A stretch of 15,035 bases of DNA from Trichomonas tenax (lineage: Eukaryota; Parabasalia; Trichomonadida; Trichomonadidae), in NCBI GenBank assembly GCA_023091735.1, contig JALKBU010001194.1, forward strand, positions 1 to 15,035, written 5' to 3'. The notes under the pieces are model-generated. The model was not told the origin of the DNA and searched no databases. It saw nothing but the letters and a program-made list of their open reading frames with translations. A program made the position numbers and the translations under genes. Position 1 is the first letter of the stretch, and each line of letters opens with the position of its first letter. Positions 8,611 to 15,035 of the stretch are shown here, piece after piece.

Positions 8611-10011
8611 TTAGTCCCAAATTTGACCGAAAAGAAGCCGTTCATCTGCTTCTTTTTCAAGTTTCTCTTGCTTTGCGCGATCTTCCTCTTCTTGCCTGCT
8701 TTGACCTTTCTTCGGAATGATTCTTTCGACAACAGGGCGTCCAAGCTTCCTTTCGATTGGTTTGTTTGCGAGCTCAATGGCCTTTCTAACCTTCTCTGCC
8801 TGTGCCATTTGTTTCTCTTCTTGATCCTTCGTTCTTTTGAGATCTCTGCGTTCTCTTTCTTTCTCGAGAGCAAGATTCTTGACGTGGCTTGGCTCTGCTT
8901 TCTCTAATTTGAGAATCAATGTCTCCATTTTGTTCTCGATACGTCTTAGCATCATGGAGATATCATTTGAACTTGCAACATCGAATCCCAAGAATTTGTG
9001 GAATATAATGATATCTTGCTGAATCTGTTTGTAGTCGTCATCATTGAGTTCATTGCCATATCTGAATGCACCCTCCGTCTTATACTGTCCATTGTTTTCG
9101 CGAGCCTGCATCAATTCACGCTCCTTTTCTTCCTTGTTGTTGATCATTTGCTTCATTCCGCCTTCGCGGCTGTTCAAGAGATCGTTGAACTTTGCTCGAT
9201 ACCTCTCCACAGCCTCTTCTGCTTCCTGGCAGTGCCTGATCAAGAACATGTTTTGTTCTTCAAGAGAAACAATGATATTAATCAATTGATCAGGATCTTG
9301 GAAGTACATCTCGCCAGGATGTGCAGCTCTCCAATCTGGAGGTGTGAGAGACTCCAAGAATTGCTGATATTCTTGGCATTCGGCGAGTTTTTCATCTTGA
9401 TGTGCAATTTCGTTTCTGAGAGTGGAAATTTGGCTTGAAACTTGTTTGATTTTCATTGATAACTGCAGCCTTTCCTTTGACTTTCTTTCAGCGGATGATC
9501 TCGCTTCCATTGTTGCTTTACCATCAGATTCGATAAAATTCGCGAATTGCGTCTTAAATAAGTTAATTTCTGCTGCTTTAGCTTTAAGAGCAGCTTCTTC
9601 TTCCTTTTCGAGCTTTTCTAAACGTTGCAATTCTTCGCGTTTCGTATCAATCGCAAGTTGAGCCAAAAAGATTTCTCTCTTCTGAGAAATGAATTCTCTG
9701 AGTCCTTCTCTGTTCTTTGATGAATCCGGTGCAGGAATAAGTGCATCTAACGCTTTTTCTTCATTTGAAATTGGCTGTGTAGTGACTTGTGTTAAATGAC
9801 GAAAGTTCTCACGGCTCGGTACTATATCGAGAAGCCTCGATCGAGACTTTTTAACAGAATTTCGCATTGTTTCGTGTATTTGAAATTGTTCTTTGTCATC
9901 TGGAATTCGAAATGGGTTTGTCGGCCTCGTATAAGTGTTTTTGGACGATTTCGCTGAGTTTGAGCCGGAAGTGACTTCTTCAAGATTCTCGAGACTTTCT
10001 TTTTTATTCAT
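8611..10011 (-). CDS. CFAP100: Flagellar coiled-coil protein, CFAP100 (CCDC37/MIA1)-like
   Basis: A 466-residue, highly charged protein, somewhat shorter than human CFAP100 (about 600). After a disordered N-terminus containing NPFRIPDD (32-39), a DUF4200 coiled coil spans about 111-228. It starts with the typical KREIFLAQLAIDTKREELQR and ends with FLESLTPPDWR. MYFQDPDQL and SLEEQNMFLIRHCQEAEE (249-266) follow, again as in CFAP100, then further coiled coil and a basic region. In Chlamydomonas, FAP100 (MIA1) forms with MIA2/FAP73 the modifier-of-inner-arms complex, which controls inner dynein arms of the axoneme. Trichomonads are flagellated, so the role fits. The ATG at 10011 lies about 50 bp from the divergent GT61 start, so the two genes share a promoter region. 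Confidence 0.75.
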   Translation of the reverse strand: MNKKESLENLEEVTSGSNSAKSSKNTYTRPTNPFRIPDDKEQFQIHETMRNSVKKSRSRLLDIVPSRENFRHLTQVTTQPISNEEKALDALIPAPDSSKNREGLREFISQKREIFLAQLAIDTKREELQRLEKLEKEEEAALKAKAAEINLFKTQFANFIESDGKATMEARSSAERKSKERLQLSMKIKQVSSQISTLRNEIAHQDEKLAECQEYQQFLESLTPPDWRAAHPGEMYFQDPDQLINIIVSLEEQNMFLIRHCQEAEEAVERYRAKFNDLLNSREGGMKQMINNKEEKERELMQARENNGQYKTEGAFRYGNELNDDDYKQIQQDIIIFHKFLGFDVASSNDISMMLRRIENKMETLILKLEKAEPSHVKNLALEKERERRDLKRTKDQEEKQMAQAEKVRKAIELANKPIERKLGRPVVERIIPKKGQSRQEEEDRAKQEKLEKEADERLLFGQIWD

Positions 10012-10060
10012 TTAATACTAAAATAACGGATTAAATAATCGTTTGAAAAGTGACATTAAG
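10012..10060. promoter_or_regulatory. Compact bidirectional promoter between CFAP100-like and GT61 genes
   Basis: Only 49 bases separate the two divergent starts. The block contains AAAAGTGACA (10046-10055), which reads toward GT61. On the other strand it gives TGTCACTTTT, containing a TCACT initiator-like word with its A at 10051, 39 nt before the CFAP100-like ATG. A single element may therefore serve both genes. Confidence 0.4.
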
Positions 10061-11593
10061 ATTTTTTTGAAGAAAAGGAATTATTTTAAACTTGTTTATT
10101 TTTTAATAACAGTTATTGTAATATTTTTCATAGTTCTTCGCATCAGGAATAGCCTTGATATCACTCAGATATTCCCGAAAAAACGCGTTATCAAATTTAT
10201 TAATACATCTGGAATTAATAGAAAAAACAATTTTTATATCACAAACGAATATGCCGGTGCCACAGGTAAAGCATATAACTTCTGTGAGCAAGATTCAGAT
10301 GGTATTCCAAAATGCAAAATTCCTTGCGTTTTCAAGGGATACCAGAATATAACGGTTGTAGGAAAGAACAAAAACAAAGCCACTTATTATAATAACTATT
10401 ATTGCACTTCCGGGCAGATTGAGTGCTATAGAAGAAAAAATCAACTTGTTTGCTCATTCGATAATTTCCACTATTATGCACCAAACATGGGATTCATTTA
10501 TACTCCTTACAAAGTATGGTTCCATCAGCAAAATACTATCGATTTAGTTGGCATGAATGAGAAATTCAAGCATTATAATGTCACTTCGATTGTTGGGAAA
10601 ATTCCCGAAAATCTAACAAAAGTTTCTGGAAACTTCCAACTTATAAAGAACTCCGTTAACATGCATATGTTATGGCATCACTTGCTTGAGACTTTCCTTC
10701 CAGTATTTCATTCTTGGTACTTCTATTTCGGAGCAAACAGAAACATCAAACTTATTACTCCTGATCATACACAATTTCATATTGGCAACTCTACGATGCA
10801 TCGCATATTTGAAAGCATATCAAAATACGAAATACAAGAAGCAAAAATTGATTCTGTATACGAGAAATTTAATGTTGGGGTTTGGAGCATGTTCAGATTC
10901 AAGAAATCAGGTGATTTCAAGCACTGTGTTGACAAAGAATATTTGTTTGATCATTTGGAGATTAATGAATTGCGAAAATATCTATATAACTACTGGAATG
11001 CTAATGCAACGAAACACAGAGATCCAATAGTTTGGGTTGCCAGGAGGACGAAAGGAAATAGGCAAATTTCTAACTTTGATGATATGTATTCGAATCTAAC
11101 AAAATATTTCCCAAATGCACATTTCCATGTTCCTAATTTTTACAAGATGCAATATGAAGAACTTATACCAGCTATCAGTAATGTTGACCTTCTTATTAGT
11201 ATTCATGGTGGTGATTTAGGAAATGTTTTGTTTATGAGAGAAATGACATCAGTTATAGAATTGCATTTACATAAATTTCAAAGGCGTGTTCTTTACATCA
11301 ATCTTTGCCAAGGTGCGAATATAAACTATTTCAGATGGTGGCCAAGGAAGAATCCTTTCCCTGGTTCCGACTCTCTCTGGCCTATTGAGTGTGTTGAAGG
11401 GCAATGCGTTGGACTGAACAACTGCTATAAATATGCTCGTGAACAAAATTTAACAGTAGACATCGGAGCTGTTATCAGGAAGACAGGAAAAGCACTAAAT
11501 GCCGCAAGATTCTCCTATGACATGAAAAAACTTCCTGGCCCTGGTGATATATCAGGCCCTGGATCAGATTTATCGCGTTTACGTAATGATTAA
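10061..11593 (+). CDS. Family GT61 glycosyltransferase, type II membrane protein
   Basis: About 510 residues. A short basic N-terminus precedes a signal-anchor helix (about 11-26, KLVYFLITVIVIFF) and a luminal domain rich in N-glycosylation sequons and cysteines. The C-terminal half carries the GT61/DUF563 signature SIHGGDLGNVLFM with H382, followed by SVIELHL, and is preceded by WVARRTKGNRQISN, the usual family order. GT61 includes EOGT, POMGNT2 and plant xylosyl- or arabinosyltransferases, so it should add a sugar to a glycan or protein in the ER or Golgi; donor and acceptor cannot be told. No ATG occurs in any frame from 10012 to 10250, and the first in-frame one (10487) would delete the anchor. 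ATT at 10061 is given as start because it lies 5 nt after AAAAGTGACA, where the gene at 4106 has its ATG. Other in-frame candidates are ATT 10055, TTG 10043 and TTG 10067. It ends with TAA TAG. Confidence 0.8.
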   Translation: MFLKKRNYFKLVYFLITVIVIFFIVLRIRNSLDITQIFPKKRVIKFINTSGINRKNNFYITNEYAGATGKAYNFCEQDSDGIPKCKIPCVFKGYQNITVVGKNKNKATYYNNYYCTSGQIECYRRKNQLVCSFDNFHYYAPNMGFIYTPYKVWFHQQNTIDLVGMNEKFKHYNVTSIVGKIPENLTKVSGNFQLIKNSVNMHMLWHHLLETFLPVFHSWYFYFGANRNIKLITPDHTQFHIGNSTMHRIFESISKYEIQEAKIDSVYEKFNVGVWSMFRFKKSGDFKHCVDKEYLFDHLEINELRKYLYNYWNANATKHRDPIVWVARRTKGNRQISNFDDMYSNLTKYFPNAHFHVPNFYKMQYEELIPAISNVDLLISIHGGDLGNVLFMREMTSVIELHLHKFQRRVLYINLCQGANINYFRWWPRKNPFPGSDSLWPIECVEGQCVGLNNCYKYAREQNLTVDIGAVIRKTGKALNAARFSYDMKKLPGPGDISGPGSDLSRLRND

Positions 11594-11671
11594 TAGAATG
11601 TATTGTTTATTCATTAAAAAAAACGCACAAATTTGAGTGAGACATTTTCAAACAATTATCATTAATATAAA

Positions 11672-11760
11672 TGTGCTTTGTTGGAATCTGCACCCTAATC
11701 GACAAGATACTGAACAATGTCAAGCATTCTGCCATTAACTGCGATGGATAATGGAGTTTT
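11672..11760 (-). pseudogene. Decayed ankyrin module 1
   Basis: Read on the minus strand, this gives KTPLSIAV..RMLDIVQYLVD, then a TAG stop where the other copies have histidine, then GADSN. It is one ankyrin repeat unit of about 30 residues, with the LDIVQYLV helix and the GAD turn. No surrounding ORF extends it, so it is a remnant of an ankyrin-repeat gene, many of which occur in trichomonads. Confidence 0.6.
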
Positions 11761-11940
11761 ATAATAATAATGATTGAGTGAGATTAATAAATATAATTTA
11801 ATAATGATGATTGAATGAAATTGATAAATATCATTTTATAATAATGATTGAATTAAATTAATGAGCATAATTTTATAATGATGATTGAATGTTATTGATA
11901 AATGACATTCAATAATTATGATTGAATGAGATAAACAAAT
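11761..11940. repeat. 37-bp tandem repeat array A (about 5 units)
   Basis: The anchor word GATTGAAT (one base changed in the first unit) starts units at 11772, 11809, 11846, 11883 and 11920, exactly 37 bases apart. Within a unit, about 70-90% of positions agree by eye. The unit length is not a multiple of three and all frames hold stops, so the array does not encode protein. The last unit runs directly into ankyrin module 2. Confidence 0.85.
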
Positions 11941-12038
11941 TACTACTTGGTTGACATCTGTACCATGTTCAACGAGGTATTGAACAATGTCAAACAATCT
12001 CTCCTTAACTGCTATAGATAATGGAGTCTTATTAATTA
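11941..12038 (-). pseudogene. Decayed ankyrin module 2
   Basis: The minus strand encodes NKTPLSIAVKERLFDIVQYL then VEHGTDVNQ, one complete and undamaged ankyrin unit of roughly 33 residues. It sits in a 77-codon frame whose remaining parts are translated 37-bp repeats. It is the best preserved of the three modules. The open frame is probably a relic rather than a working gene. Confidence 0.6.
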
Positions 12039-12358
12039 ATGAAGATTGAATAAGATTGATAACTATCATTTCATAATAATGATTGAATGATATTAATATA
12101 TTCTATTTCATAATGATGATTGAATGAGATTGATAAAATTAAATTAATAATGATGATTGAATGAAATTGATAAATATCATTTTATAATAGTGATTGAATT
12201 AGATTGATGTACTTCATTTAATAATGATTATCGAATGGCATTGATGTACTCCATCCAATAATGATGATTAAATGAGATTGATATATATAATTTAATAATG
12301 ATGATTGAATTAGATTAATGAACATAATTTTATAAGAATGATTGAATGGTATTAACAA
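12039..12358. repeat. 37-bp tandem repeat array B (about 9 units)
   Basis: Units begin at 12044, 12081, 12118, 12155, 12192, 12229, 12266, 12303 and 12340, again exactly 37 bases apart with no indel. The anchor word is GATTGAAT, altered to TATCGAAT at 12229 and GATTAAAT at 12266. It is the same repeat as array A with four more units. The final unit passes into ankyrin module 3 through the same junction sequence (ACTACTTGGTTGA) seen at the end of array A. Confidence 0.85.
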
Positions 12359-12412
12359 ATGACTACTTGGTTGATATCTGCGCCATGTTCAACGAGATAT
12401 TGAACAGTGTCA
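12359..12412 (-). pseudogene. Truncated ankyrin module 3
   Basis: The minus strand reads IDTVQYLVEHGADINQVV before a stop. This is the second helix and turn of an ankyrin unit, closely similar to module 2 but lacking the TPLSIAV half. The break lies about 75 bp from the 3' end of CCT7, so the repeat region stops at or inside the CCT7 3' flank. Confidence 0.55.
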
Positions 12413-12485
12413 ATGTGGAAATGCTAAAATAATTCCTAACATTTCGTTATTTATTTTATTGAATAAATAAATACACACAGATTTA

Positions 12486-12489
12486 TTTA
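12486..12489 (-). terminator. CCT7 stop codon within TAAA motif
   Basis: The CCT7 stop reads TAA-A and is followed by TAAATC and several AATAAA words before the repeat region. This matches the stop-overlapping UAAA polyadenylation signal described for T. vaginalis. Confidence 0.4.
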
Positions 12490-14157
12490 ACGCATTCCTG
12501 GCATTCCACCGGCTGGAGCTGGCGTGCCGCCACGGCCTCTGACGGCAGACTGGCCTGGAAGTCCTGGATCGAATGTTGTCTCGTGCTGTGGGATCTGAAC
12601 TGTCTCATCAACAGAGAGAATTGTGCATGCAGCCTCACAAGCAGCCTTGAGGGCGTTCTTCTTGACAACGAGTGGCTCCCATATGAAGGACTCAACAGCG
12701 TTGAGAATACCACCTGTTTCGATGTCAACACCAGCCCATTGTCCGTCGGCCTTTTCGTGAGCGGAGCGGAGCTTGTTGAGTGTCTCGAATGAGTCGAAAC
12801 CAGCATTGTTTGTGAGGGCTCTTGGGATAGCCTCGAGAGCTTCACCGAAGGACTCGACGATGAGCTGAGCCTTTCCGTCCATCTTGAGGGCAATCTCGTG
12901 AAGGTGCTTTGAGATTGTCATTTCGATAGCACCGCCACCACCGACAATGCGCTGGGCCTTCTTGGCACGGCGGACGATCATTATGGCATCGTGGATAGAG
13001 CGGCCAGCTTCCTCAAGGAACTGCTCAGCACCACCACGAAGAACGATTGTAGCAGCACGGCCGTTACCACCTGTGAAGATGTTGAATCTCTTTGAGCCGA
13101 CCTGGCGCTCTTCGAAGTCAGCACATGTACCGAGGTTCTTAGCCTCGATGTTGGATGTTGTTGAGAGGATTGAGCCGCCTGTGCACTTAGCGAGTCTCTG
13201 GATATCTTCATCTGGAACGCGGCCAGCAGAGAAGATGTCGTGATCAGCGAAGAACTGTGTGGCGACATCACCGATTGGCTTCTTGCTGATGACGATGTTT
13301 GCGCCAGACTGGAGGCAGTCGTTGAGCTTGCGGAAGATGATAGCCCATTCAGCATCGACGACTTCCTGGAACTCCTTAGCATCCTCGACGCGAACCTCAG
13401 CGCCTGTGCCCTCAGCCTTGAGCTCGAGCTCGACGTTCAACAGCAAAATCTTTGGCTGCTTGAAATGCTTTGGCTGCTGCTCGAAACCTGCGTATGAGAA
13501 TGTGCGCTCGAAGGCGACACCTGGGACGAAGAAAGAGTCCTGAAGGGAGCCTCCCTTGACCAACTTAACGCCCAAATCGTTAAGCCTCATGTCCTCATCG
13601 AGCTGGAGGACGGCATCGACGATCATCGGTGCAAAAAAGAAGCGGGAGTCAGAAACGAGCTTGCTGCGGAGTGTCGTTGCTGCGCATTTCTCCAAAACTT
13701 CGCGAACTCCACCGTCAATAGTAACAGCGACTTGGTCGAGTTTCTTGAGTGCAGCGTTGAGGGCTGTCCTGTAGCAGCGGCAGATGAACTGCGGGTGAAC
13801 ACCGTCTTCGAGATAATCTTTAGCGGCATCAAGCAATGATGTTGATAAAACAATGACGGATGTTGTACCATCGCCGATTTCCTCGTCTTGGGACTTCGCG
13901 ACATCGACTAATAATTGAGCTGCTGGATGAACGATGTCGAGCTCCTTCATAACGGTGGCGCCATCATTTGTGACGATCGCACGACGGTTATTGCCGTTAT
14001 GGATGAGCTTGTCCATGCCGCGTGGGCCGAGTGTTGAAGCGAGGATTTCACCGATCGCGTGGCAAGCGTTGATGTTCGAGATTAACTGGCCAAGGCCTTG
14101 TGACTGGTCGACGCCTTCACGGAGAAGGATGATAGGTGGACGAATCATGTTGGACAT
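12487..14157 (-). CDS. CCT7: T-complex protein 1 subunit eta (CCT7)
   Basis: A full-length 556-residue subunit of the cytosolic CCT/TRiC chaperonin, which folds actin, tubulin and other proteins in an ATP-driven two-ring chamber. Group II chaperonin motifs are intact: TLGPRGMDK (42-50), NDGAT (64-68), GDGTTS with the catalytic-loop aspartate (95-100), GGGA (407-410) and LSVDETV (514-520). The eta subtype is shown by PPIILLREGVDQSQG at the N-terminus, VDAEWAIIFRKL, SYAGFEQQPKHFKQPKI and the RGRGG tail. The tail then ends GGMPGMR, a glycine-methionine ending unlike the GRGRGRPH of the human protein. The ATG at 14157 is chosen because a TCACA initiator lies 10 nt upstream; M4 is an alternative. 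Codon use is strongly biased (GC-richer than all neighbours), as expected for a highly expressed gene. Confidence 0.97.
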   Translation of the reverse strand: MSNMIRPPIILLREGVDQSQGLGQLISNINACHAIGEILASTLGPRGMDKLIHNGNNRRAIVTNDGATVMKELDIVHPAAQLLVDVAKSQDEEIGDGTTSVIVLSTSLLDAAKDYLEDGVHPQFICRCYRTALNAALKKLDQVAVTIDGGVREVLEKCAATTLRSKLVSDSRFFFAPMIVDAVLQLDEDMRLNDLGVKLVKGGSLQDSFFVPGVAFERTFSYAGFEQQPKHFKQPKILLLNVELELKAEGTGAEVRVEDAKEFQEVVDAEWAIIFRKLNDCLQSGANIVISKKPIGDVATQFFADHDIFSAGRVPDEDIQRLAKCTGGSILSTTSNIEAKNLGTCADFEERQVGSKRFNIFTGGNGRAATIVLRGGAEQFLEEAGRSIHDAIMIVRRAKKAQRIVGGGGAIEMTISKHLHEIALKMDGKAQLIVESFGEALEAIPRALTNNAGFDSFETLNKLRSAHEKADGQWAGVDIETGGILNAVESFIWEPLVVKKNALKAACEAACTILSVDETVQIPQHETTFDPGLPGQSAVRGRGGTPAPAGGMPGMR

Positions 14158-14164
14158 GTTTAGT

Positions 14165-14169
14165 TGTGA
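14165..14169 (-). promoter_or_regulatory. Initiator (Inr) of CCT7
   Basis: On the minus strand TCACA matches the trichomonad initiator TCA+1(C/T)(A/T). With transcription starting at the A (position 14167) the leader before ATG would be 10 nt, within the very short 5' UTR range known for T. vaginalis genes. Confidence 0.5.
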
Positions 14170-14741
14170 ATGGTCAGGTGAATTATAATTGATTTAAAGT
14201 AAACGGCCTTTTTCGATTTTTTTTTAGTTTTGTAGAGTTATTTGGATAGCAGATATTATTCTATTCACTTTTCGTAAAAACTTCAAATGAAATCATTATG
14301 ACACATAATTTTTGCCACATCATGTGAATTTTGACATTTTACAAGTCAAAAATATTTCTTCCATATTTTTCGATTAATACTATAATAATCAGATCATAGG
14401 AAACTATTGGCATGACTTTTTGAGATATATTTCAATAAAATCCATCATTAATTTTCATTTTAATTCATATTAAACAAGAAATATATAATGTTTTCGCTAT
14501 TTACCTTCGAATTTTAGAATTTGTTGGTTAATTAATTTTCTGACTTGGAGATTAATTATTTGTGATTAAAGCTATGAACACTATATATTTAAATTCAAAG
14601 CTTTATATTTCTAGGTCACATTCACATTCCTGATATCATCAAGTTTCTTGTCTATATTATATTTTATTCTCTATACATAATAAACAAAACATTACATTGC
14701 ACATGAAGAGTTCTGGCGAGTCTATGACAAAAGTGAATATC
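14170..14741. other. AT-rich intergenic region
   Basis: No gene is seen in this ~570-base spacer. It includes small palindromes, CACATCATGTG (14316-14326) and TTGAC...GTCAA around 14331-14349, lying roughly 150-190 bp upstream of the CCT7 start. Confidence 0.45.
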
Positions 14742-14830
14742 AAAAAGTGACAGGTGAACCTTAAAGTCACTTTTATGAATAAACTTTCACTTTTTGAGCG
14801 GGCAAATTGTCACCTTTATAAAAAGTGTCA
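14742..14830. promoter_or_regulatory. Cluster of five TGACA/TCACTTTT promoter-like motifs
   Basis: Five variants of one word lie in 89 bases: AAAAAGTGACA (14742-14752), AGTCACTTTT (14765-14774), TTTCACTTTTT (14785-14795), TTGTCACCTTT (14807-14817) and AAAAAGTGTCA (14820-14830). They occur in both orientations, and the last two form an imperfect palindrome around TATA. The same word stands just before the genes at 4106, 6037 and 10061. The cluster therefore looks like a promoter for whatever begins to the right. Confidence 0.4.
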
Positions 14831-14833
14831 TAA

Positions 14834-15019
14834 ATATCTTTGAAATCTAACCAATACATCCAGGTTAGTGTTACTGACGAGCCACAACTCTATCATCAAC
14901 GAGCATATCAGAAGCCGCCTCTACCTTCAGCATCAGATTCGATGCATGGCGAGGTCGGCCTGAGACTTCCAAAGCCCTCGAGTGGCCAAGCCAGGTCATA
15001 TCAAGAACCCACTTATTGA
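14834..15019 (+). CDS. Possible short coding region, GC-richer segment at window edge
   Basis: After the motif cluster the DNA from about 14870 to 15010 turns GC-richer, like coding sequence in this window. The frame open from 14834 to the TGA at 15017 reads SVTDEPQLYHQRAYQK and continues proline- and serine-rich; it has no ATG near its beginning. The frame in phase with the ATG at 14776 has better codon use (many ATC, AAC and CTC codons) but is broken by two TGA codons. A third frame is open to the window end. I recognise no family. It may be the 5' part of a gene, a pseudogene, or not coding at all; which frame is used is unresolved. Confidence 0.2.
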   Translation: MSLKSNQYIQVSVTDEPQLYHQRAYQKPPLPSASDSMHGEVGLRLPKPSSGQARSYQEPTY

Positions 15020-15035
15020 TTCAATTTTTAATACA

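Noticed and set aside
11761..12358. CRISPR-like array
   Set aside because: The 37-bp units are contiguous with no unique spacers, and the genome is eukaryotic. It is a tandem minisatellite.
12430..12490. ACACACAG near 12473-12480, like the 3' end of a trichomonad intron
   Set aside because: There is no ACTAAC branch-point string before it, no matching GTAYGT donor, and it lies on the strand opposite the CCT7 gene.
12483..12893. 136-codon frame overlapping CCT7 on the same strand
   Set aside because: It is an off-frame shadow of CCT7, rich in S, R, L and T owing to biased codons of the real gene.
12981..13382. 133-codon alternative frame inside CCT7
   Set aside because: It overlaps intact chaperonin sequence, is extremely serine-rich and shows no domain.
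14870..14890. GTTAGT...ACTGACGAG as an 18-nt intron
   Set aside because: It would be shorter than the trichomonad introns I know of and lacks the ACTAACACACAG ending. Its removal does not change the frame, so nothing requires it.

Overview
The window looks like nuclear DNA of a parabasalid protist, most likely a trichomonad such as Tritrichomonas or Trichomonas. This is inferred from several things seen together. The genes are compact and apparently intronless, and they sit in very AT-rich spacers. TCA(C/T)(A/T) initiator-like sites lie close to start codons. Two stop codons sit inside a TAAA string. The gene content is purely eukaryotic, and there are degenerate ankyrin modules of a kind abundant in trichomonads. 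No species marker is present, so the genus is a guess.

Layout, left to right. 1-847 is AT-rich and has no convincing gene. 848-3892 (+) is a large HEAT-repeat importin of the IPO4/IPO5 (Kap123/Kap121) type. 4106-4309 (+) is a 67-residue charged helical protein. 4670-6037 (-) is a protein with one plus seven membrane helices, resembling Wntless/TMEM181. 6038-7254 is a long spacer holding a doubtful 106-codon ORF and a 323-bp element bounded by perfect 19-bp inverted repeats. 7255-8292 (+) is a CDC50/LEM3 subunit of lipid flippases. 8611-10011 (-) is a flagellar coiled-coil protein of the CFAP100/MIA1 type. 10061-11593 (+) is a type II membrane glycosyltransferase of family GT61. 11672-12412 is a compound repeat in which three decayed ankyrin modules are separated by arrays of a 37-bp unit. 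12487-14157 (-) is the CCT eta (CCT7) chaperonin subunit. 14158-15035 is a spacer with a cluster of promoter-like motifs and a GC-richer stretch running to the window end.

The genes are single-copy housekeeping or cell-biology genes, not an operon or pathway. Loose themes are the secretory/endomembrane system (Wntless-like, CDC50, GT61), cytoskeleton and flagella (CFAP100, plus CCT, which folds tubulin and actin) and nuclear transport (importin). Nothing in the window resembles a defence, toxin or virus system.

The most interesting points are these. (i) Two well-conserved genes, the importin and GT61, have no in-frame ATG where the protein family needs a start; in GT61 an ATT codon sits where a shared upstream motif would place the ATG. 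(ii) A motif AAAAG(G)TGACA lies 4-5 nt before the start of three genes and is repeated five times near 14742-14830. (iii) The ankyrin/37-bp compound repeat keeps strict phase. (iv) A candidate MITE-like element lies upstream of CDC50.
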